From positions 248,001 to 312,000 of the forward strand of contig NZ_JAENZZ010000001.1 in NCBI RefSeq assembly GCF_016612865.1: a stretch of DNA of 64,000 nt, written 5' to 3'. Shown here in pieces: positions 1-9,456 of the stretch (position 1 is its first letter; each line of letters opens with the position of its first letter). Both the position numbers and the translations under genes were made by a program. This DNA comes from Blastococcus sp. TML/M2B. Lineage in GTDB: Bacteria; Actinomycetota; Actinomycetes; Mycobacteriales; Geodermatophilaceae. A model generated the notes under the pieces. That model did not search any database. It saw only the letters and a program-made list of their open reading frames with translations, and was not told the origin of the DNA.

Positions 1-1
1 G

Positions 2-103
2 ACGATCGTGACAGCGGATGACCTGTGGGCCGAGGAGATGGTGGAACGGATCGCCGCCCGCCTCGGGTTCGCCGACGAGCTGGCCGCGGCGGTGACCGCG
101 TGA
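2..103 (+). CDS. 3' end of an unidentified gene (partial)
   Basis: An open frame enters from the window edge and runs for 33 codons to a TGA at 101-103. The visible residues (ending ..FADELAAAVTA) form an amphipathic helix-like tail with no motif I can name. The stop overlaps the GTG start of the following HAD gene (GTGA), so the two are very probably translationally coupled in one operon. Function cannot be judged from this fragment. Confidence 0.6.
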   Translation, partial: TIVTADDLWAEEMVERIAARLGFADELAAAVTA

Positions 104-765
104 GCGCTCCGGCGGCCGGCACCGTCTCGGCGGTGGTCTTCGACCTCGGCGGGGTGATCACCGAGAGCCCGATGATCGCCTTCGCCGCCTACGAGCGGGA
201 GGCGGGTCTCCCGGACGGGCTGATCCGGCAGCTGAACTCCACCGACCCCGACACCAACGCCTGGGCGCGCTTCGAGCGCAACGAGCTCGACGTGGCCGGG
301 TTCTCCGCGGCGTTCGAGGCCGAGGCGGCGGCTCTGGGGCACACGCTGGACGCGAGCCGCGTGCTGGCCGCGCTGCGGGGCGAGGTGCGGCCCGCCATGG
401 TCGAGGCGATCCGCCGGCTGCGCGCGGCGGGCCTGCCGCTGGGCATGGTGTCGAACAACGTCTCGCCGATGGAGCGCGGCGGCCGGATGGACGACATCCT
501 GGACCTGTTCGACGTCATCGTGGAGTCCTCGATCGAGGGCATCCGCAAGCCCGAGCCGGAGATCTACGTCCGGGCGCTGGACCGGCTCTCCGACGCCGTG
601 GGCCGGCGGATCGAGGCGACCGACTGCGCCTACCTCGACGACCTGGGCATCAACCTCAAGCCCGCGCGGGCGCTGGGCTTCTCCACCATCAAGGTCGTCG
701 ACCCGGCCGTCGCGATCGCCGAGCTGTCCGCGCTGGTCGGTTTCCCGCTGGACGAGGCCGCGTGA
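100..765 (+). CDS. HAD-superfamily hydrolase (subclass IA, sEH N-terminal/ACAD10-like)
   Basis: 221-residue cytosolic phosphatase-type protein. The HAD motifs are in order: motif I FDLGG with nucleophile Asp15, a VSNN loop as motif II, a conserved Lys in RKPEP, and motif IV YLDDLGIN. The second acid of motif I is replaced by Gly (DLGG), as in many phosphatases resembling the epoxide-hydrolase N-terminal domain. The GTG at 100 is chosen because it overlaps the upstream stop as GTGA and places motif I at the usual distance from the N-terminus; longer reading upstream is Arg-rich and unlike the family. Substrate unknown. A long hairpin follows the gene. Confidence 0.85.
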   Translation: MSAPAAGTVSAVVFDLGGVITESPMIAFAAYEREAGLPDGLIRQLNSTDPDTNAWARFERNELDVAGFSAAFEAEAAALGHTLDASRVLAALRGEVRPAMVEAIRRLRAAGLPLGMVSNNVSPMERGGRMDDILDLFDVIVESSIEGIRKPEPEIYVRALDRLSDAVGRRIEATDCAYLDDLGINLKPARALGFSTIKVVDPAVAIAELSALVGFPLDEAA

Positions 766-790
766 GCCGACCGGCACATCCGTTCCCGGG

Positions 791-832
791 ACAGTTGGGT
801 TCTGCCCGCGGTGGTGGGCAGAACCCAACTGT
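791..832. repeat. Perfect 17-bp inverted repeat with 8-nt loop
   Basis: Arms acagttgggttctgccc (791-807) and its exact reverse complement (816-832) flank the loop gcggtggt. It fills the gap between the HAD gene and tadA, ending 15 nt before the tadA start. A close relative lies at 47353-47400 with the same cagttgg..ttctgccc core and an 8-nt loop, so this is a dispersed element rather than a private terminator. It could still act as a terminator for the HAD gene. Confidence 0.75.
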
Positions 833-847
833 GCGCGGAGCGCATGC

Positions 848-1312
848 GTGACGCTCGACCTCGACGCGGCCATGGGCCGGGCTCTCGAGCTCGCGGCCGC
901 CGCGCAGGAGTGGGGCGACACCCCGATCGGGGCCGTCGTCCTGGGGCCGGACGGCGTGGTGCTGGCCGAGGCGGCCAACGAGCGGGAGAAGACCGGCGAC
1001 CCGACGGCGCACGCGGAGGTGCTGGCGCTGCGGGCGGCCGCGCGGGTGCACGGCGACGGCTGGCGGCTGACCGGCTGCACGCTCGTGGTCACCCTCGAGC
1101 CCTGCACGATGTGCGCCGGCGCCAGCGTGCTCTCCCGCGTCGACCGCGTGGTCTACGCCGCCGACGACCCCAAGGCGGGCGCGGCAGGGTCGCTCTGGGA
1201 CGTCGTCCGGGACCGGCGGCTCAACCACCGGCCGGTGGTCACCGCGGGCATCCGGGCCGAGGAGTCCGCCACGCTGCTACGTGCGTTCTTCCGCGCGCAG
1301 AGGGGCCTGTAG
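848..1312 (+). CDS. tadA: tRNA-specific adenosine deaminase TadA
   Basis: 154-residue zinc deaminase that converts wobble adenosine 34 to inosine in tRNA-Arg(ACG). The CDA-fold catalytic signature is complete: HAEV with zinc ligand His55 and proton-shuttle Glu57, then PCTMC with zinc ligands Cys86 and Cys89. Length is normal for the bacterial enzyme. GTG start with a gcggag stretch upstream, inside the downstream flank of the long hairpin. The next gene is a tRNA-Ser on the same strand. Confidence 0.93.
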   Translation: MTLDLDAAMGRALELAAAAQEWGDTPIGAVVLGPDGVVLAEAANEREKTGDPTAHAEVLALRAAARVHGDGWRLTGCTLVVTLEPCTMCAGASVLSRVDRVVYAADDPKAGAAGSLWDVVRDRRLNHRPVVTAGIRAEESATLLRAFFRAQRGL

Positions 1313-1322
1313 TCTCTTCGGC

Positions 1323-1408
1323 GGTGGCGTGTCCGAGCGGCCGAAGGAGCACGCCTCGAAAGCGTGTGAGGTTCACAGCCTCCGTGGGTTCAAATCCCAC
1401 CGCCACCG
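1323..1408 (+). tRNA. tRNA-Ser (anticodon CGA)
   Basis: Type II tRNA, 86 nt. Acceptor arms ggtggcg/cgccacc pair perfectly, with discriminator G. The anticodon stem CACGC/GCGTG encloses loop ctcgaaa (anticodon CGA, reads UCG). A long variable arm typical of serine and a T arm GTGGG-ttcaaat-CCCAC are present. CCA is not encoded. Confidence 0.97.
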
Positions 1409-1413
1409 CAGTC

Positions 1414-1449
1414 CGACGGCGGCGTCTCCTCACGGGGGCGCCGCCGTCG
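1414..1449 (+). terminator. Hairpin terminator after tRNA-Ser(CGA)
   Basis: Perfect 11-bp stem cgacggcggcg/cgccgccgtcg with a 14-nt loop, starting 5 nt after the tRNA. There is no U-run, as is common in actinobacteria. It also lies downstream of the convergent kinase gene (ends 1505). Confidence 0.6.
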
Positions 1450-1504
1450 CCGCTTTCCGGGGCCGGTCGGGGCCGGGCCGGGGCCGCTCGGGGCCGATGA
1501 CGCC

Positions 1505-3149
1505 CTACCGGGCCTCGTCCCGGTCCAGCAGCAGCCGGCCGTCCGCGCCGGCCACGAAGCGCAGCTCGTGCTGCTCGGTCTCGCGGGAGCCGTCGGGCCG
1601 CACGTAGGTGATGTCGACCGTCGCGCGGTCGTCGCCGTCGGCCTGCACGTCGCTGATCTGCACGGCCGAGAAGTCGTCCCAGAAGCCGGCGAACCGCTCC
1701 AGCGGGAACTCCTCCTGGAACGACGGGCTGGTGAGCCGGTGCGCCGCCGCCAGGTCGCCGGGGACGAGGGCGAAGAAGGCCCGCGTCGCCGCGGCCGGGT
1801 CGCCCGCGGTGGGCGCCCCCTCGTCGGCGGGCTGGTCGCCGCCGCCGGCGGCGCCTCCGGTCGTGCCGTCGCCGTCCGCCGATCCGGTGGACGGCGCCTC
1901 GGAGGACGGCGCCTCGGAGGACGGCGCGGCCGAGGACGTCGCCTCGGAGGACGGCGCGGCGGACGACGACGGCGTGCTTCCCGCCTGCGGGTCGCCGTCG
2001 TCGCCGTCCGGGCGGAGGAGCAGGAAGCCGACCAGCCCGACGATCACCAGGGCGACCAGCGCGGCGGCGAGCCACGCGGCCCGGCGGCCGCGGCGGGCAG
2101 GGGCCGGTGTGACCCGGGGCCGGGCGGCCGCGGGGGCAGCCGCGGCCGGGGCAGCCGCGGCCGGGGGAGGCGTGGCGGGGGCGGGCTCGGCGGTCGCGTC
2201 GTCCGCACCGGCGGCCGCTGCGACGGGGAGGACCTCGGTGCGCGGCCGACCGCCGGCCGGGCGCAGGTCGGTGCGCGCCAGCAGCACCGTCGTGGTGTCG
2301 CCGCTGCGGCCGGCGGCCAGCCGGGCGAGCTCGTCACGCACCTCGGCCATGGTGGGCCGCTCGGCGGGATCGGCCGCGAGCATGCGGGTGAGGGGACCGG
2401 AGAGCGAGCCGGCCCGTACCGGCGGCCGGATCGAGCCGCCGGCCACCTTGTGCAGCATCGCCAGCGCGTTGTCCTCCATGCCGAAGGGCGGGCTGGCCCT
2501 CCAGGCAGGTGTACAGCGTCGCGCCCAGCGAGAAGACGTCGCTGGCCTCGCCCATCTCGGCGCCCTGCGCGACCTCGGGGGCCAGGAAGGCCGGCGTCCC
2601 GGTGATCTGGCCGGTCTGGGTGAGCGTGACGTCGCCGTGGGCGTGCGAGATCCCGAAGTCGGTGATCTTGACCAGGCCCTCGATCCGCTCGCCCCGGCCG
2701 ATGAGGACGTTCGCCGGCTTCACGTCGCGGTGCACGATGCCGGCGGCGTGCGTGGCGGCGAGCGCGTCGGCGACCTGGGCGCCGATCTGCGCCACCTGGT
2801 CCACCCGCAGCACGCCGTCGGCGCTGACCACCTCGGCGAGGCTGCGCGAGGGCAGGTACTCCATGACCAGCCACGGGACCTCGCCCTCCTGGGCGACGTC
2901 GTACACCGAGATCGCGTGCGGGTGGCTCAGCCGGGCGGCGATCCGGCCCTCGCGCAGGGCGCGCTGCCGCTGCTGCTCGGCCAGCACCGGGTCGCTCTCG
3001 GAGACGAGCACCTGCTTGACCGCGACCTGCCGGCCCAGCAGTTCGTCGAGGGCCAGCCAGACCGCGCCCATGCCGCCGCCGCCGATCTGCGACTGCAGCC
3101 GGTAGCGCCCGGCGACCAGCCGGCCGGGCGTGGTGAGGGATGTGGACAT
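1505..3149 (-). CDS. Membrane serine/threonine protein kinase (PknB/D type), frameshifted
   Basis: Hanks-type kinase of about 547 residues after correction. N-terminal kinase domain: Gly loop GGGGMG (23-28), VAVK Lys45, HRDVKPANV catalytic loop, DFG. After residue ~260 come a Pro/Ala-rich linker, one membrane helix (LVALVIVGLVGF), a Ser/Ala/Glu-rich extracellular stalk, and a C-terminal domain resembling DUF4878-type sensor folds. The reading frame breaks at about 2486-2493: one base too many in sense cagcccgccct. Removing it gives the expected GQPPFGMEDN kinase sequence, and total length is 3n+1. Preceded by a small gene on the same strand with a 25-nt gap, so probably an operon. Substrates unknown. 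Confidence 0.85.
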
Positions 3150-3174
3150 GGGGGTGTCGGGGTCGACCGCGTGG

Positions 3175-3522
3175 TCAGGCGCCCGTGGGCTCCCCGTACC
3201 GGCGCACGTACTCGTCGCGGGCCCCCGCGGGGAGGGCGTCGAAGAGGGCGCCGAGCTCGGCGTGCACCGCCGGGTCGAGGTCGTCGAAGATCTGCGCCCA
3301 CGTCGGGGGCTCGTCGTAGCTGCGGGTCACCAGCAGCTCCCAGGCCTGCGACTGGCGGTCGCGCTTCTGCCGGTCGGCGACGAAGTCCGACAGGTAGGAG
3401 TCCTTGGCCGCGGCCTTCTCCGCGGCGGTCGCGCCCTCCGGCAGGGCGGCGGCGTCGCCGCCCTTGAGGACGCCGACGATCGCCTCGACGACGTCGGGCC
3501 GCACCTGCGTGTCCTCGCTCAT
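3175..3522 (-). CDS. Conserved hypothetical protein, 115 aa
   Basis: Small acidic, largely helical cytosolic protein. Starts MSEDTQVRPD; contains a short Ala-rich region, a charged segment (DRQKRDRQSQAW) and ends RRYGEPTGA. The start is supported by a strong ribosome site ggaggaggag 6 nt upstream. It lies just before the Ser/Thr kinase, suggesting co-transcription and possibly a role as partner or substrate (inference). No family recognised. Confidence 0.7.
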   Translation of the reverse strand: MSEDTQVRPDVVEAIVGVLKGGDAAALPEGATAAEKAAAKDSYLSDFVADRQKRDRQSQAWELLVTRSYDEPPTWAQIFDDLDPAVHAELGALFDALPAGARDEYVRRYGEPTGA

Positions 3523-3728
3523 GTCCGTCTCCTCCTCCGGTCGCCGCGCGGCGCGTTCTCCGGGGCCACCCGATCGTTGCGTGCGGGGATGCCCGCAGGT
3601 CGCGACACTCAACCACCCGGGCGGCCCGGGAACCGCGTCGTTCCGGGTCTGAGCCCCTAACCTGTCGCCGGCCGCCTGACCGGCCGGCGGTCCGGCGCCG
3701 GCAGCCGCGGCTCCGGGCGGGAGCGGGC

Positions 3729-5735
3729 ATGGGCGAGATCAGGACCACCACGACACGGGCGACGCGGCCGGGCAAGGCGGTCAGCCGCCGCACCCGCATG
3801 GCGACGCCGGCCACCGGCGCGCCGGTGCGGCGCGCGTCCCGGCCGGCGCGCACGCCGACCCCCGGCCAGCGGCTGCGCTACCGGTTCGACAACGCCCTCG
3901 CCCGCGGTGCCGGCGTCGTGATCGGCTGGCTGGCGCTGCTGACCCTGGCGATCTTCGTCGTCGCCGGCCTGGCGTTCTGGGGCTTCGGGCTCGACGGTGT
4001 CAACGGCGAGGGGCCGGTGGCGAACCCCGCGGAGGGCATCTGGCAGGCGATGCTGCGCGTCGTCGACGCCGGCACGTTCGCAGGCGACAGCAGCTGGCCG
4101 ATGCGGCTGCTGTCCTTCCTGGTCACCCTCGCCGGCATCTTCATCGCCGGCAGCCTGATCGGGTTGATCGCCAACGCCGTCGACCAGCGGATCGAGGGCC
4201 TGCGCAAGGGGCGCAGCCAGGTCCTCGAGTCCGGGCACACCGTCGTCCTCGGCTGGTCGCCGCGGATCGCCGCGATCGTGTCGGAGCTGGTCGTCGCCAA
4301 CGCCAGCGAGCGGCGCGCGGCCGTGGTCGTCCTCGGCGCGGAGGACAAGACCGTGATGGAGGACGCGCTGGCGGCCGCCGTCGGCGACACCGGCACGACC
4401 CGGCTGGTCTGCCGCTCCGGCTCGCCGGCCTCGGTCGCGGACCTGGAGATGGTCGACGTCCTCGGTGCGCGCTCGGTGATCGTGATGAGCGCCGGGAACG
4501 GCGACGCCGACGCGATCCGCGCCGTGCTCGCCCTCAAGACGCTCGACCCGGAGTTCGCCGGCCCGCGGGTGGTCGCCGAGATCTCCGACCCCACGTACGC
4601 CGCGAGCCTCGCCGCGCTCACCGACGGGCGGGTGGTCACGGTCAACTCCGACCACGTGATCGCCGAGATCACCGCGCAGTCCTGCCGGCAGAGCGGCCTG
4701 TCGCAGGTGCTCCGCGACCTCATCGACTTCGACGGCGACGAGATCTACTTCGCCCCCTTCGACGAGCTCACCGGCCGCACCTACGCCGAGGTGCTGACCG
4801 CGTTCGACGCCTGCGCCGTCCTCGGGCTGGCCCGGGCCGACGGCCGCATCCTGCTCAACCCGCCGGCCGCGACGGTCCTCGGCGACGGCGACCAGGTCAT
4901 CGCCGTCGCGGAGGACGACTCCACGTTCCGCTGCACCGGGACCACCACCTGGCCGGTGCCCGAGGCCGAGCTGCTGGCGGACGAGGTCCCGCTGCCCAAG
5001 CGGCTGCTCATCGTCGGCTGGAGCCAGCTCGGCGCGAAGGTGGTGCGCGAGTTCGACCAGTTCGCCGTCCCCGGCACCGTCGTCGACGTCGTCGTCGACC
5101 CAGCGCTGGTCGACCCGGGGGACGTGCTGGTCCAGGATCTGCAGCACACCGAGGTCCGCGTGCACCCGACCAGCGCCGGGCCCGAGGAGCTCGCCGCGCT
5201 GGTGCAGGACGGCGACTACGACCAGGGCATCGTGCTCAGCTACCGCGACGCCGTCGCGGCCGCCGACGGCGACGCCCGCACCCTGCTCACCCTGCTCGCG
5301 CTGCGGCGGGCCTGGCCGGCCGGCGGTGAGCGGGCGGTCCGGATCGTCGCCGAGGTGCTCGAGCGCGACGACGTCGAGCTGGTGCGGGCCGGCGGGGTGG
5401 ACGACTGGATCGTCAGCGACGAGGTGACCAGCCTCGTGCTGGCCCAGCTCTCGGAGCGCACGGAGCTGGCCCAGGTCTTCGTGGAGCTCTTCGACCCCGA
5501 GGGTGCGCGGCTCGGGTTCCACCCGGCGCGCCGCTACGTCGGCCGGGAGCCCGTGCCCTTCGGCGCGGTCGTGGCGGCCGGGGCGTCCCGCGGGCAGTCG
5601 GTGCTCGGCTACCGCGTCGGCGCGACCGGGGAGGTGCGGCTGAACCCCGCCAAGAGCGAGGTGGTGGACCTCGGTGCGGCCGATTCGGTGCTCGTCGTCG
5701 AGAGCCGTGGCAGCGGTGCCGGGGGCGCCCGGTAG
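3729..5735 (+). CDS. CASTOR/POLLUX-related ion channel with RCK-like domains
   Basis: 668-residue membrane protein. A basic N-terminal tail (about 60 residues rich in Arg/Thr) precedes two membrane helices (about 62-84 and 128-150) with a pore-loop region VVDAGTFAGDS between them. Two cytosolic Rossmann-like RCK/TrkA-N modules follow (VVLGWSPRIAAIV near residue 175; LLIVGWSQLGAKVV near 425). This is the layout of the plant CASTOR/POLLUX and bacterial homologue family; it lacks a classical TVGYG potassium filter. Predicted to move cations across the plasma membrane under ligand control. It is divergent from the small gene at 3175-3522 and is followed by tRNA-Ser. Confidence 0.82.
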   Translation: MGEIRTTTTRATRPGKAVSRRTRMATPATGAPVRRASRPARTPTPGQRLRYRFDNALARGAGVVIGWLALLTLAIFVVAGLAFWGFGLDGVNGEGPVANPAEGIWQAMLRVVDAGTFAGDSSWPMRLLSFLVTLAGIFIAGSLIGLIANAVDQRIEGLRKGRSQVLESGHTVVLGWSPRIAAIVSELVVANASERRAAVVVLGAEDKTVMEDALAAAVGDTGTTRLVCRSGSPASVADLEMVDVLGARSVIVMSAGNGDADAIRAVLALKTLDPEFAGPRVVAEISDPTYAASLAALTDGRVVTVNSDHVIAEITAQSCRQSGLSQVLRDLIDFDGDEIYFAPFDELTGRTYAEVLTAFDACAVLGLARADGRILLNPPAATVLGDGDQVIAVAEDDSTFRCTGTTTWPVPEAELLADEVPLPKRLLIVGWSQLGAKVVREFDQFAVPGTVVDVVVDPALVDPGDVLVQDLQHTEVRVHPTSAGPEELAALVQDGDYDQGIVLSYRDAVAAADGDARTLLTLLALRRAWPAGGERAVRIVAEVLERDDVELVRAGGVDDWIVSDEVTSLVLAQLSERTELAQVFVELFDPEGARLGFHPARRYVGREPVPFGAVVAAGASRGQSVLGYRVGATGEVRLNPAKSEVVDLGAADSVLVVESRGSGAGGAR

Positions 5736-5751
5736 GATCGGCTCCGCAGTT

Positions 5752-5836
5752 GGAGGATTCGCCTAGTGGCCTATGGCGCTCGCTTGGAAAGCGGGTTGGG
5801 ATAAAACCCTCGGGAGTTCGAATCTCCCATCCTCCG
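5752..5836 (+). tRNA. tRNA-Ser (anticodon GGA)
   Basis: Type II tRNA, 85 nt. Acceptor ggaggat/atcctcc, discriminator G, anticodon loop ttggaaa in stem CTCGC/GCGGG (one G-U pair), long variable arm, T loop ttcgaat. Reads UCC/UCU. CCA is not encoded. Confidence 0.97.
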
Positions 5837-5842
5837 CAGCAC

Positions 5843-5877
5843 CGGGCCCGCCCGTCCACCAGGACGCGGCGGGCCCG
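5843..5877 (+). terminator. Terminator after tRNA-Ser(GGA)
   Basis: Perfect 10-bp stem cgggcccgcc/ggcgggcccg with a 15-nt loop, 6 nt after the tRNA. Confidence 0.6.
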
Positions 5878-5921
5878 CCTGCGTCCGGGGGTGGTCGCGG
5901 CCGTGCTCTACAGTGGAGCCC

Positions 5922-6008
5922 GACCCCTCGTGTGGCGTCACCCTGTGAACCTCCCCAGGGCCGGAAGGCAGCAAGGATAAGCGGGCTCTGGCGGGTGCGC
6001 GGGGGGTC
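5922..6008 (+). ncRNA. ffs: Signal recognition particle RNA (small bacterial 4.5S type)
   Basis: Contains the near-invariant domain IV core: tgtgaacctccccagg, then ccggaaggcagcaagg, the GGAA tetraloop and asymmetric loop that bind Ffh. The ends pair (gacccc at 5922 with ggggtc ending at 6008), giving an RNA of about 87 nt. A T-rich tract ccttttcttt follows as the likely release site. A TACAGT box at 5909-5914 lies where a -10 would be expected. End coordinates are accurate to a few bases. Confidence 0.93.
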
Positions 6009-6078
6009 CTTTTCTTTCCCCGGGCCGCTCCGCGGACCGGTTCCACCCGGCTGCTCCGGGAGTGTCCCCGCCTCCGCG

Positions 6079-6084
6079 TAACCT
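6079..6084 (+). promoter_or_regulatory. -10 box of dnaX (leaderless)
   Basis: TAACCT followed by 6 nt and then the GTG start of dnaX, with no ribosome site between. This fits the actinobacterial TANNNT -10 with transcription starting at or next to the start codon. Confidence 0.5.
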
Positions 6085-6090
6085 GCCTCC

Positions 6091-8355
6091 GTGGCCCTGG
6101 CTCTGTACCGGAAGTACCGCCCGGCGACGTTCGCCGAGGTGGTCGGCCAGGAGCACGTGACCGCGCCGCTGGTGAACGCGGTCGACGGCGGCCGGATCAA
6201 CCACGCCTACCTGTTCAGCGGTCCGCGCGGCTGCGGCAAGACGTCCTCGGCGCGCATCCTGGCGCGCTCGCTGAACTGCGAGCAGGGCCCGACGTCCACC
6301 CCGTGCGGGGTCTGCGCCTCCTGCGTCGCCCTGGCCCCCGACGGCCCCGGCTCGCTCGACGTCATCGAGATCGACGCGGCCAGCCACGGTGGTGTGGACG
6401 ACGCCCGCGACCTGCGCGAGCGGGCCTTCTTCGCCCCGGTGAGCAGCCGGTACAAGGTCTACATCGTCGACGAGGCGCACATGGTCACCACGCAGGGCTT
6501 CAACGCCCTGCTGAAGGTGGTCGAGGAGCCGCCGGAGTTCCTCGTCTTCGTCTTCGCGACGACGGAGCCGGACAAGGTGCTGCCGACCATCCGGTCGCGC
6601 ACGCACCACTACCCGTTCCGGCTCGTCCCGCCGACCACGCTGCGCGGCCTGCTGGAGAAGACCTGCGAGGCCGAGGGCGTCACCGTCGAGCCCACCGTGT
6701 TCCCGCTGGTCGTGCGCGCCGGTGGCGGTTCGGTCCGCGACTCGCTGTCCATCCTCGACCAGCTCCTGGCGGGTGCGGGGCCCGAGGGCGTGACCTACCG
6801 CAGCGCCGTCGGCCTGCTCGGGGTCACCGACGACGCGCTGCTCGACGAGACCATCGACGCCCTCGCCGCGCACGACGCCGCCGGGGTGTTCCGCGCCGTC
6901 GACCGCGTGGTCGAGGCCGGGCACGACCCGCGCCGGTTCGCCACCGACCTGCTGGACCGGCTGCGCGACCTGATCGTGCTGGACGCGGTGCCCGACGCCG
7001 GCGGCAACGGGCTGCTCGACTCCCCGTCCGACCGGGTGGACCTCATGAGCGCTCAGGCGCAGGCGCTGGGCTCCGCGACGCTGTCGCGCATGGCCGACAC
7101 CGTGCACGAGGGCCTCACCGAGATGCGGGGGACGACGGCGCCGCGGCTGCTGCTCGAGCTGGTCTGCGCCCGCATGCTGCTGCCCGGCACCGACGGCTCG
7201 GCCGTGGCCACCCTGCAGCGGCTCGAGCGCCTCGAGCGGCGGATGTCGATCGCCGGCGAGCACGCCGGCCGGGTGGGCGGGGGAGCGGTAGCCGCGCCCG
7301 AGCCCGCGCGGGCCGCCGAGTCCCGCCCGGCACCGGCTCGCGCGCCCGAGCCCACCCGGGCGCCCGAGCCCACCAGGGCACCCGAGCCCGCCCGCGCGGC
7401 CGAGCCGGTCCGCGAGCAGCCGGCCGCCGCGCCGGCGTACGTCCGCCCGTCGCAGCGCCGCGAGGCCGCCGCCCAGCCGCCCGCCGCCCAGCAGCCGGCC
7501 GCCCGACCGCCCGCGGCCGCGGCCACCGACGACTGGCCGGAGACGGTGCAGCCCGGCTCGGCCCGCCGCTCCGCACCCGCCGCGGCGGCCCCGGCTGCGA
7601 CGCCGGCCCCGCCGTCCCCGGCCCCGTCGTCCCCGGCGCCCGCCGCCGAGCGCGCGCCCGAGCCGAGCCGTCCGCGGGTGGCCGCTGGCGAGCCCGACAT
7701 CCCGCTGCCCCCCGAGCCCACCGACGACGAGGACTGGCCGCACCCGGCCCGGCCCGAGGCCGTCCGCGCCGCCGCCGAGCGGGTGGAGGAGCCCCGGTCG
7801 GAGACCGCGCCGCGTCCCGCCGCCGAGTCCTCACCGGTGCCGCGCGGCGGCGAGCCGACCCCCGTGGTGTCGGCGAACCCGCCGGAGTCCGACGGCACGC
7901 TGAACACCAGCGACGTCCGGCGGGTGTGGCCCGAGCTGCTCAAGGTCGTCCGCGGGCACAAGCGCACCACCGAGGCGCTGCTCAAGAGCGCCCAGGTGCA
8001 CGACCTCGCCAACGGGGTGCTCACGCTGGCCGCGACCTCGCCGGCGCTGGCGAAGATGCTCGGCGACGACCTCAACAAGGACGTCATCCGCGCCTCGCTG
8101 CAGGAGCTGCTCGGCGTCCGCTGGAAGGTGCAGGTCGTCGTCGAGGGCGCGACGGCCGCCGGCCCGGGGGCCAGCCGCGAGGACGCCCGCGCGGCGGCCC
8201 GCGCCGCGGAGGCCGCGGAGGCCCGCGAGCTCATGGCCGAGCGGGCGGCCGAGGCGTCGCTGCCCGAGGGCGAGCGCGAGCCCGCCGTCGACCCCGAGCA
8301 GGCCGCCCTCCAGCTGCTCAAGGCGCAGCTCGGCGCCCGCCCGATCGACTCCTGA
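6091..8355 (+). CDS. dnaX: DNA polymerase III subunits gamma/tau
   Basis: 754-residue clamp-loader ATPase. AAA+ module with Walker A GPRGCGKT (44-51), four zinc-binding Cys (63, 72, 75, 78), the DEAH box near residue 128 and the sensor ATTEPDK. Domain III follows to about residue 370. Then comes a long Pro/Ala/Glu linker (about 390-590) with repeated APEPTR-like units, and a C-terminal tau-type domain (about 595-754) that contacts the polymerase. I see no obvious A-rich slippery site, so a gamma form is not predicted. First gene of dnaX-ybaB-recR, a conserved bacterial order. Confidence 0.96.
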   Translation: MALALYRKYRPATFAEVVGQEHVTAPLVNAVDGGRINHAYLFSGPRGCGKTSSARILARSLNCEQGPTSTPCGVCASCVALAPDGPGSLDVIEIDAASHGGVDDARDLRERAFFAPVSSRYKVYIVDEAHMVTTQGFNALLKVVEEPPEFLVFVFATTEPDKVLPTIRSRTHHYPFRLVPPTTLRGLLEKTCEAEGVTVEPTVFPLVVRAGGGSVRDSLSILDQLLAGAGPEGVTYRSAVGLLGVTDDALLDETIDALAAHDAAGVFRAVDRVVEAGHDPRRFATDLLDRLRDLIVLDAVPDAGGNGLLDSPSDRVDLMSAQAQALGSATLSRMADTVHEGLTEMRGTTAPRLLLELVCARMLLPGTDGSAVATLQRLERLERRMSIAGEHAGRVGGGAVAAPEPARAAESRPAPARAPEPTRAPEPTRAPEPARAAEPVREQPAAAPAYVRPSQRREAAAQPPAAQQPAARPPAAAATDDWPETVQPGSARRSAPAAAAPAATPAPPSPAPSSPAPAAERAPEPSRPRVAAGEPDIPLPPEPTDDEDWPHPARPEAVRAAAERVEEPRSETAPRPAAESSPVPRGGEPTPVVSANPPESDGTLNTSDVRRVWPELLKVVRGHKRTTEALLKSAQVHDLANGVLTLAATSPALAKMLGDDLNKDVIRASLQELLGVRWKVQVVVEGATAAGPGASREDARAAARAAEAAEARELMAERAAEASLPEGEREPAVDPEQAALQLLKAQLGARPIDS

Positions 8356-8417
8356 GCCCGGTCGCCCCGCCGACACCAGCCGTCCCGGCCGAGCCGCTCC
8401 CGGTCGTATCCGCGGCC

Positions 8418-8423
8418 TACTCT
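8418..8423 (+). promoter_or_regulatory. -10 box of ybaB (leaderless)
   Basis: TACTCT, then 6 nt to the ATG at 8430. Suggests that ybaB-recR can be transcribed independently of dnaX. Confidence 0.4.
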
Positions 8424-8429
8424 CGGAGC

Positions 8430-8777
8430 ATGTTCCCCGGAGGTGGCCAGCCCGACCTGGCGCAGCTGATGAAGCAGGCGCAGCAGATGCAGCAGCAGCT
8501 GGTCGCCGCGCAGGAGGAACTCGCGTCGCGCGAGGTGACCGGCACCGCCGGCGGCGGTCTCGTCTCGGCCACCATGACCGGCGCCGGCGAGCTGACCGCG
8601 CTCACCATCGACCCGTCGGCGGTCGACCCGGCCGACGTCGAGACGCTGCAGGACCTCGTCGTCGCCGCCGTCCGCGACGCCAAGCGCGCCGTCGACGAGC
8701 TGGCCGCCGACGCGATGGGCCCGCTGGCCGGTGGGCTCGGCGGCCCCGGCGGCGGGCTGGGCCTGCCCGGCTTCTGA
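8430..8777 (+). CDS. ybaB: YbaB/EbfC family nucleoid-associated protein
   Basis: 115-residue DNA-binding protein. The N-terminal helix is Gln/Met-rich ([12 protein letters not shown]), followed by the family core [19 protein letters not shown] and a C-terminal helix. The tail is Gly-rich ([12 protein letters not shown]). Family members are dimers that bind DNA with little sequence preference and are almost always next to dnaX and recR, as here. ATG start sits 6 nt behind a -10-like box; the upstream cggagc is only a weak ribosome site. Confidence 0.92.
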   Translation: MFPGGGQPDLAQLMKQAQQMQQQLVAAQEELASREVTGTAGGGLVSATMTGAGELTALTIDPSAVDPADVETLQDLVVAAVRDAKRAVDELAADAMGPLAGGLGGPGGGLGLPGF

Positions 8778-8843
8778 CCGCCCGACCCGGGCAGCGCGCC
8801 TGACCGGTTGCCCCTCCAGATCGCCCAGGGAACGAGGAACACC

Positions 8844-9443
8844 GTGTACGAGGGTGCCGTCCAGGACCTCATCGACGAGCTCGGCCGCCTCCCCGGCGTC
8901 GGGCCCAAGAGCGCGCAGCGGATCGCCTTCCACCTGCTGGCGTCGGAGTCCGCCGACGTCGGCCGGCTGGTGGCCGCGCTCACCCGCGTGCAGGCCGAGG
9001 TCCGCTTCTGCGTCACCTGCTACAACGTCGCCGAGGCCGAGCAGTGCCGCATCTGCCGCGACCCGCGCCGCTCCGAGGACGTCATCTGCGTCGTCGAGGA
9101 GCCCAAGGACGTCGTCGCCATCGAGCGCACCCGCGAGTTCCGCGGCCGCTACCACGTGCTCGGCGGAGCGATCAGCCCGATCGACGGCGTCGGCCCCGAC
9201 GACCTGCGGGTCAAGGAGCTCATGACCAGGCTGATGAACAGCGGCGTCACCGAGCTGATCATCGCCACCGACCCGAACCTGGAGGGCGAGGCGACCGCGG
9301 CCTACCTGGCCCGGCTCGTCGGCCCGCTCGGCCTGACGGTGAGCCGGCTGGCCAGCGGGCTGCCGGTCGGCGGCGACCTGGAGTACGCCGACGAGGTCAC
9401 CCTCGGCCGCGCTTTCGAGGGCCGCCGCACCATCACCGCCTGA
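8844..9443 (+). CDS. recR: Recombination mediator RecR
   Basis: 199-residue protein that works with RecF/RecO to load RecA at gaps. The N-terminal helix-hairpin-helix ([20 protein letters not shown]), the C4 zinc finger (CVTC..CRIC) and a Toprim domain (with [12 protein letters not shown] and [12 protein letters not shown]) are in the usual order and length. GTG at 8844 is chosen because [13 protein letters not shown] is the family N-terminus and a gagga ribosome site lies 8 nt upstream. A further in-frame start at 8808 would add 12 atypical residues. Confidence 0.95.
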   Translation: MYEGAVQDLIDELGRLPGVGPKSAQRIAFHLLASESADVGRLVAALTRVQAEVRFCVTCYNVAEAEQCRICRDPRRSEDVICVVEEPKDVVAIERTREFRGRYHVLGGAISPIDGVGPDDLRVKELMTRLMNSGVTELIIATDPNLEGEATAAYLARLVGPLGLTVSRLASGLPVGGDLEYADEVTLGRAFEGRRTITA

Positions 9444-9456
9444 CCGCACCGCACAG

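Noticed and set aside
2334-3149. Truncated kinase as a true pseudogene
   Set aside because: Removal of one base restores a complete kinase with membrane helix and sensor domain, and eight other genes show the same type of error.
7300-7700. Short repeats cgcgcccgagcccac as a possible CRISPR-like array
   Set aside because: They lie in frame within the Pro/Ala linker of dnaX; there are no regular spacers and no cas genes in the window.
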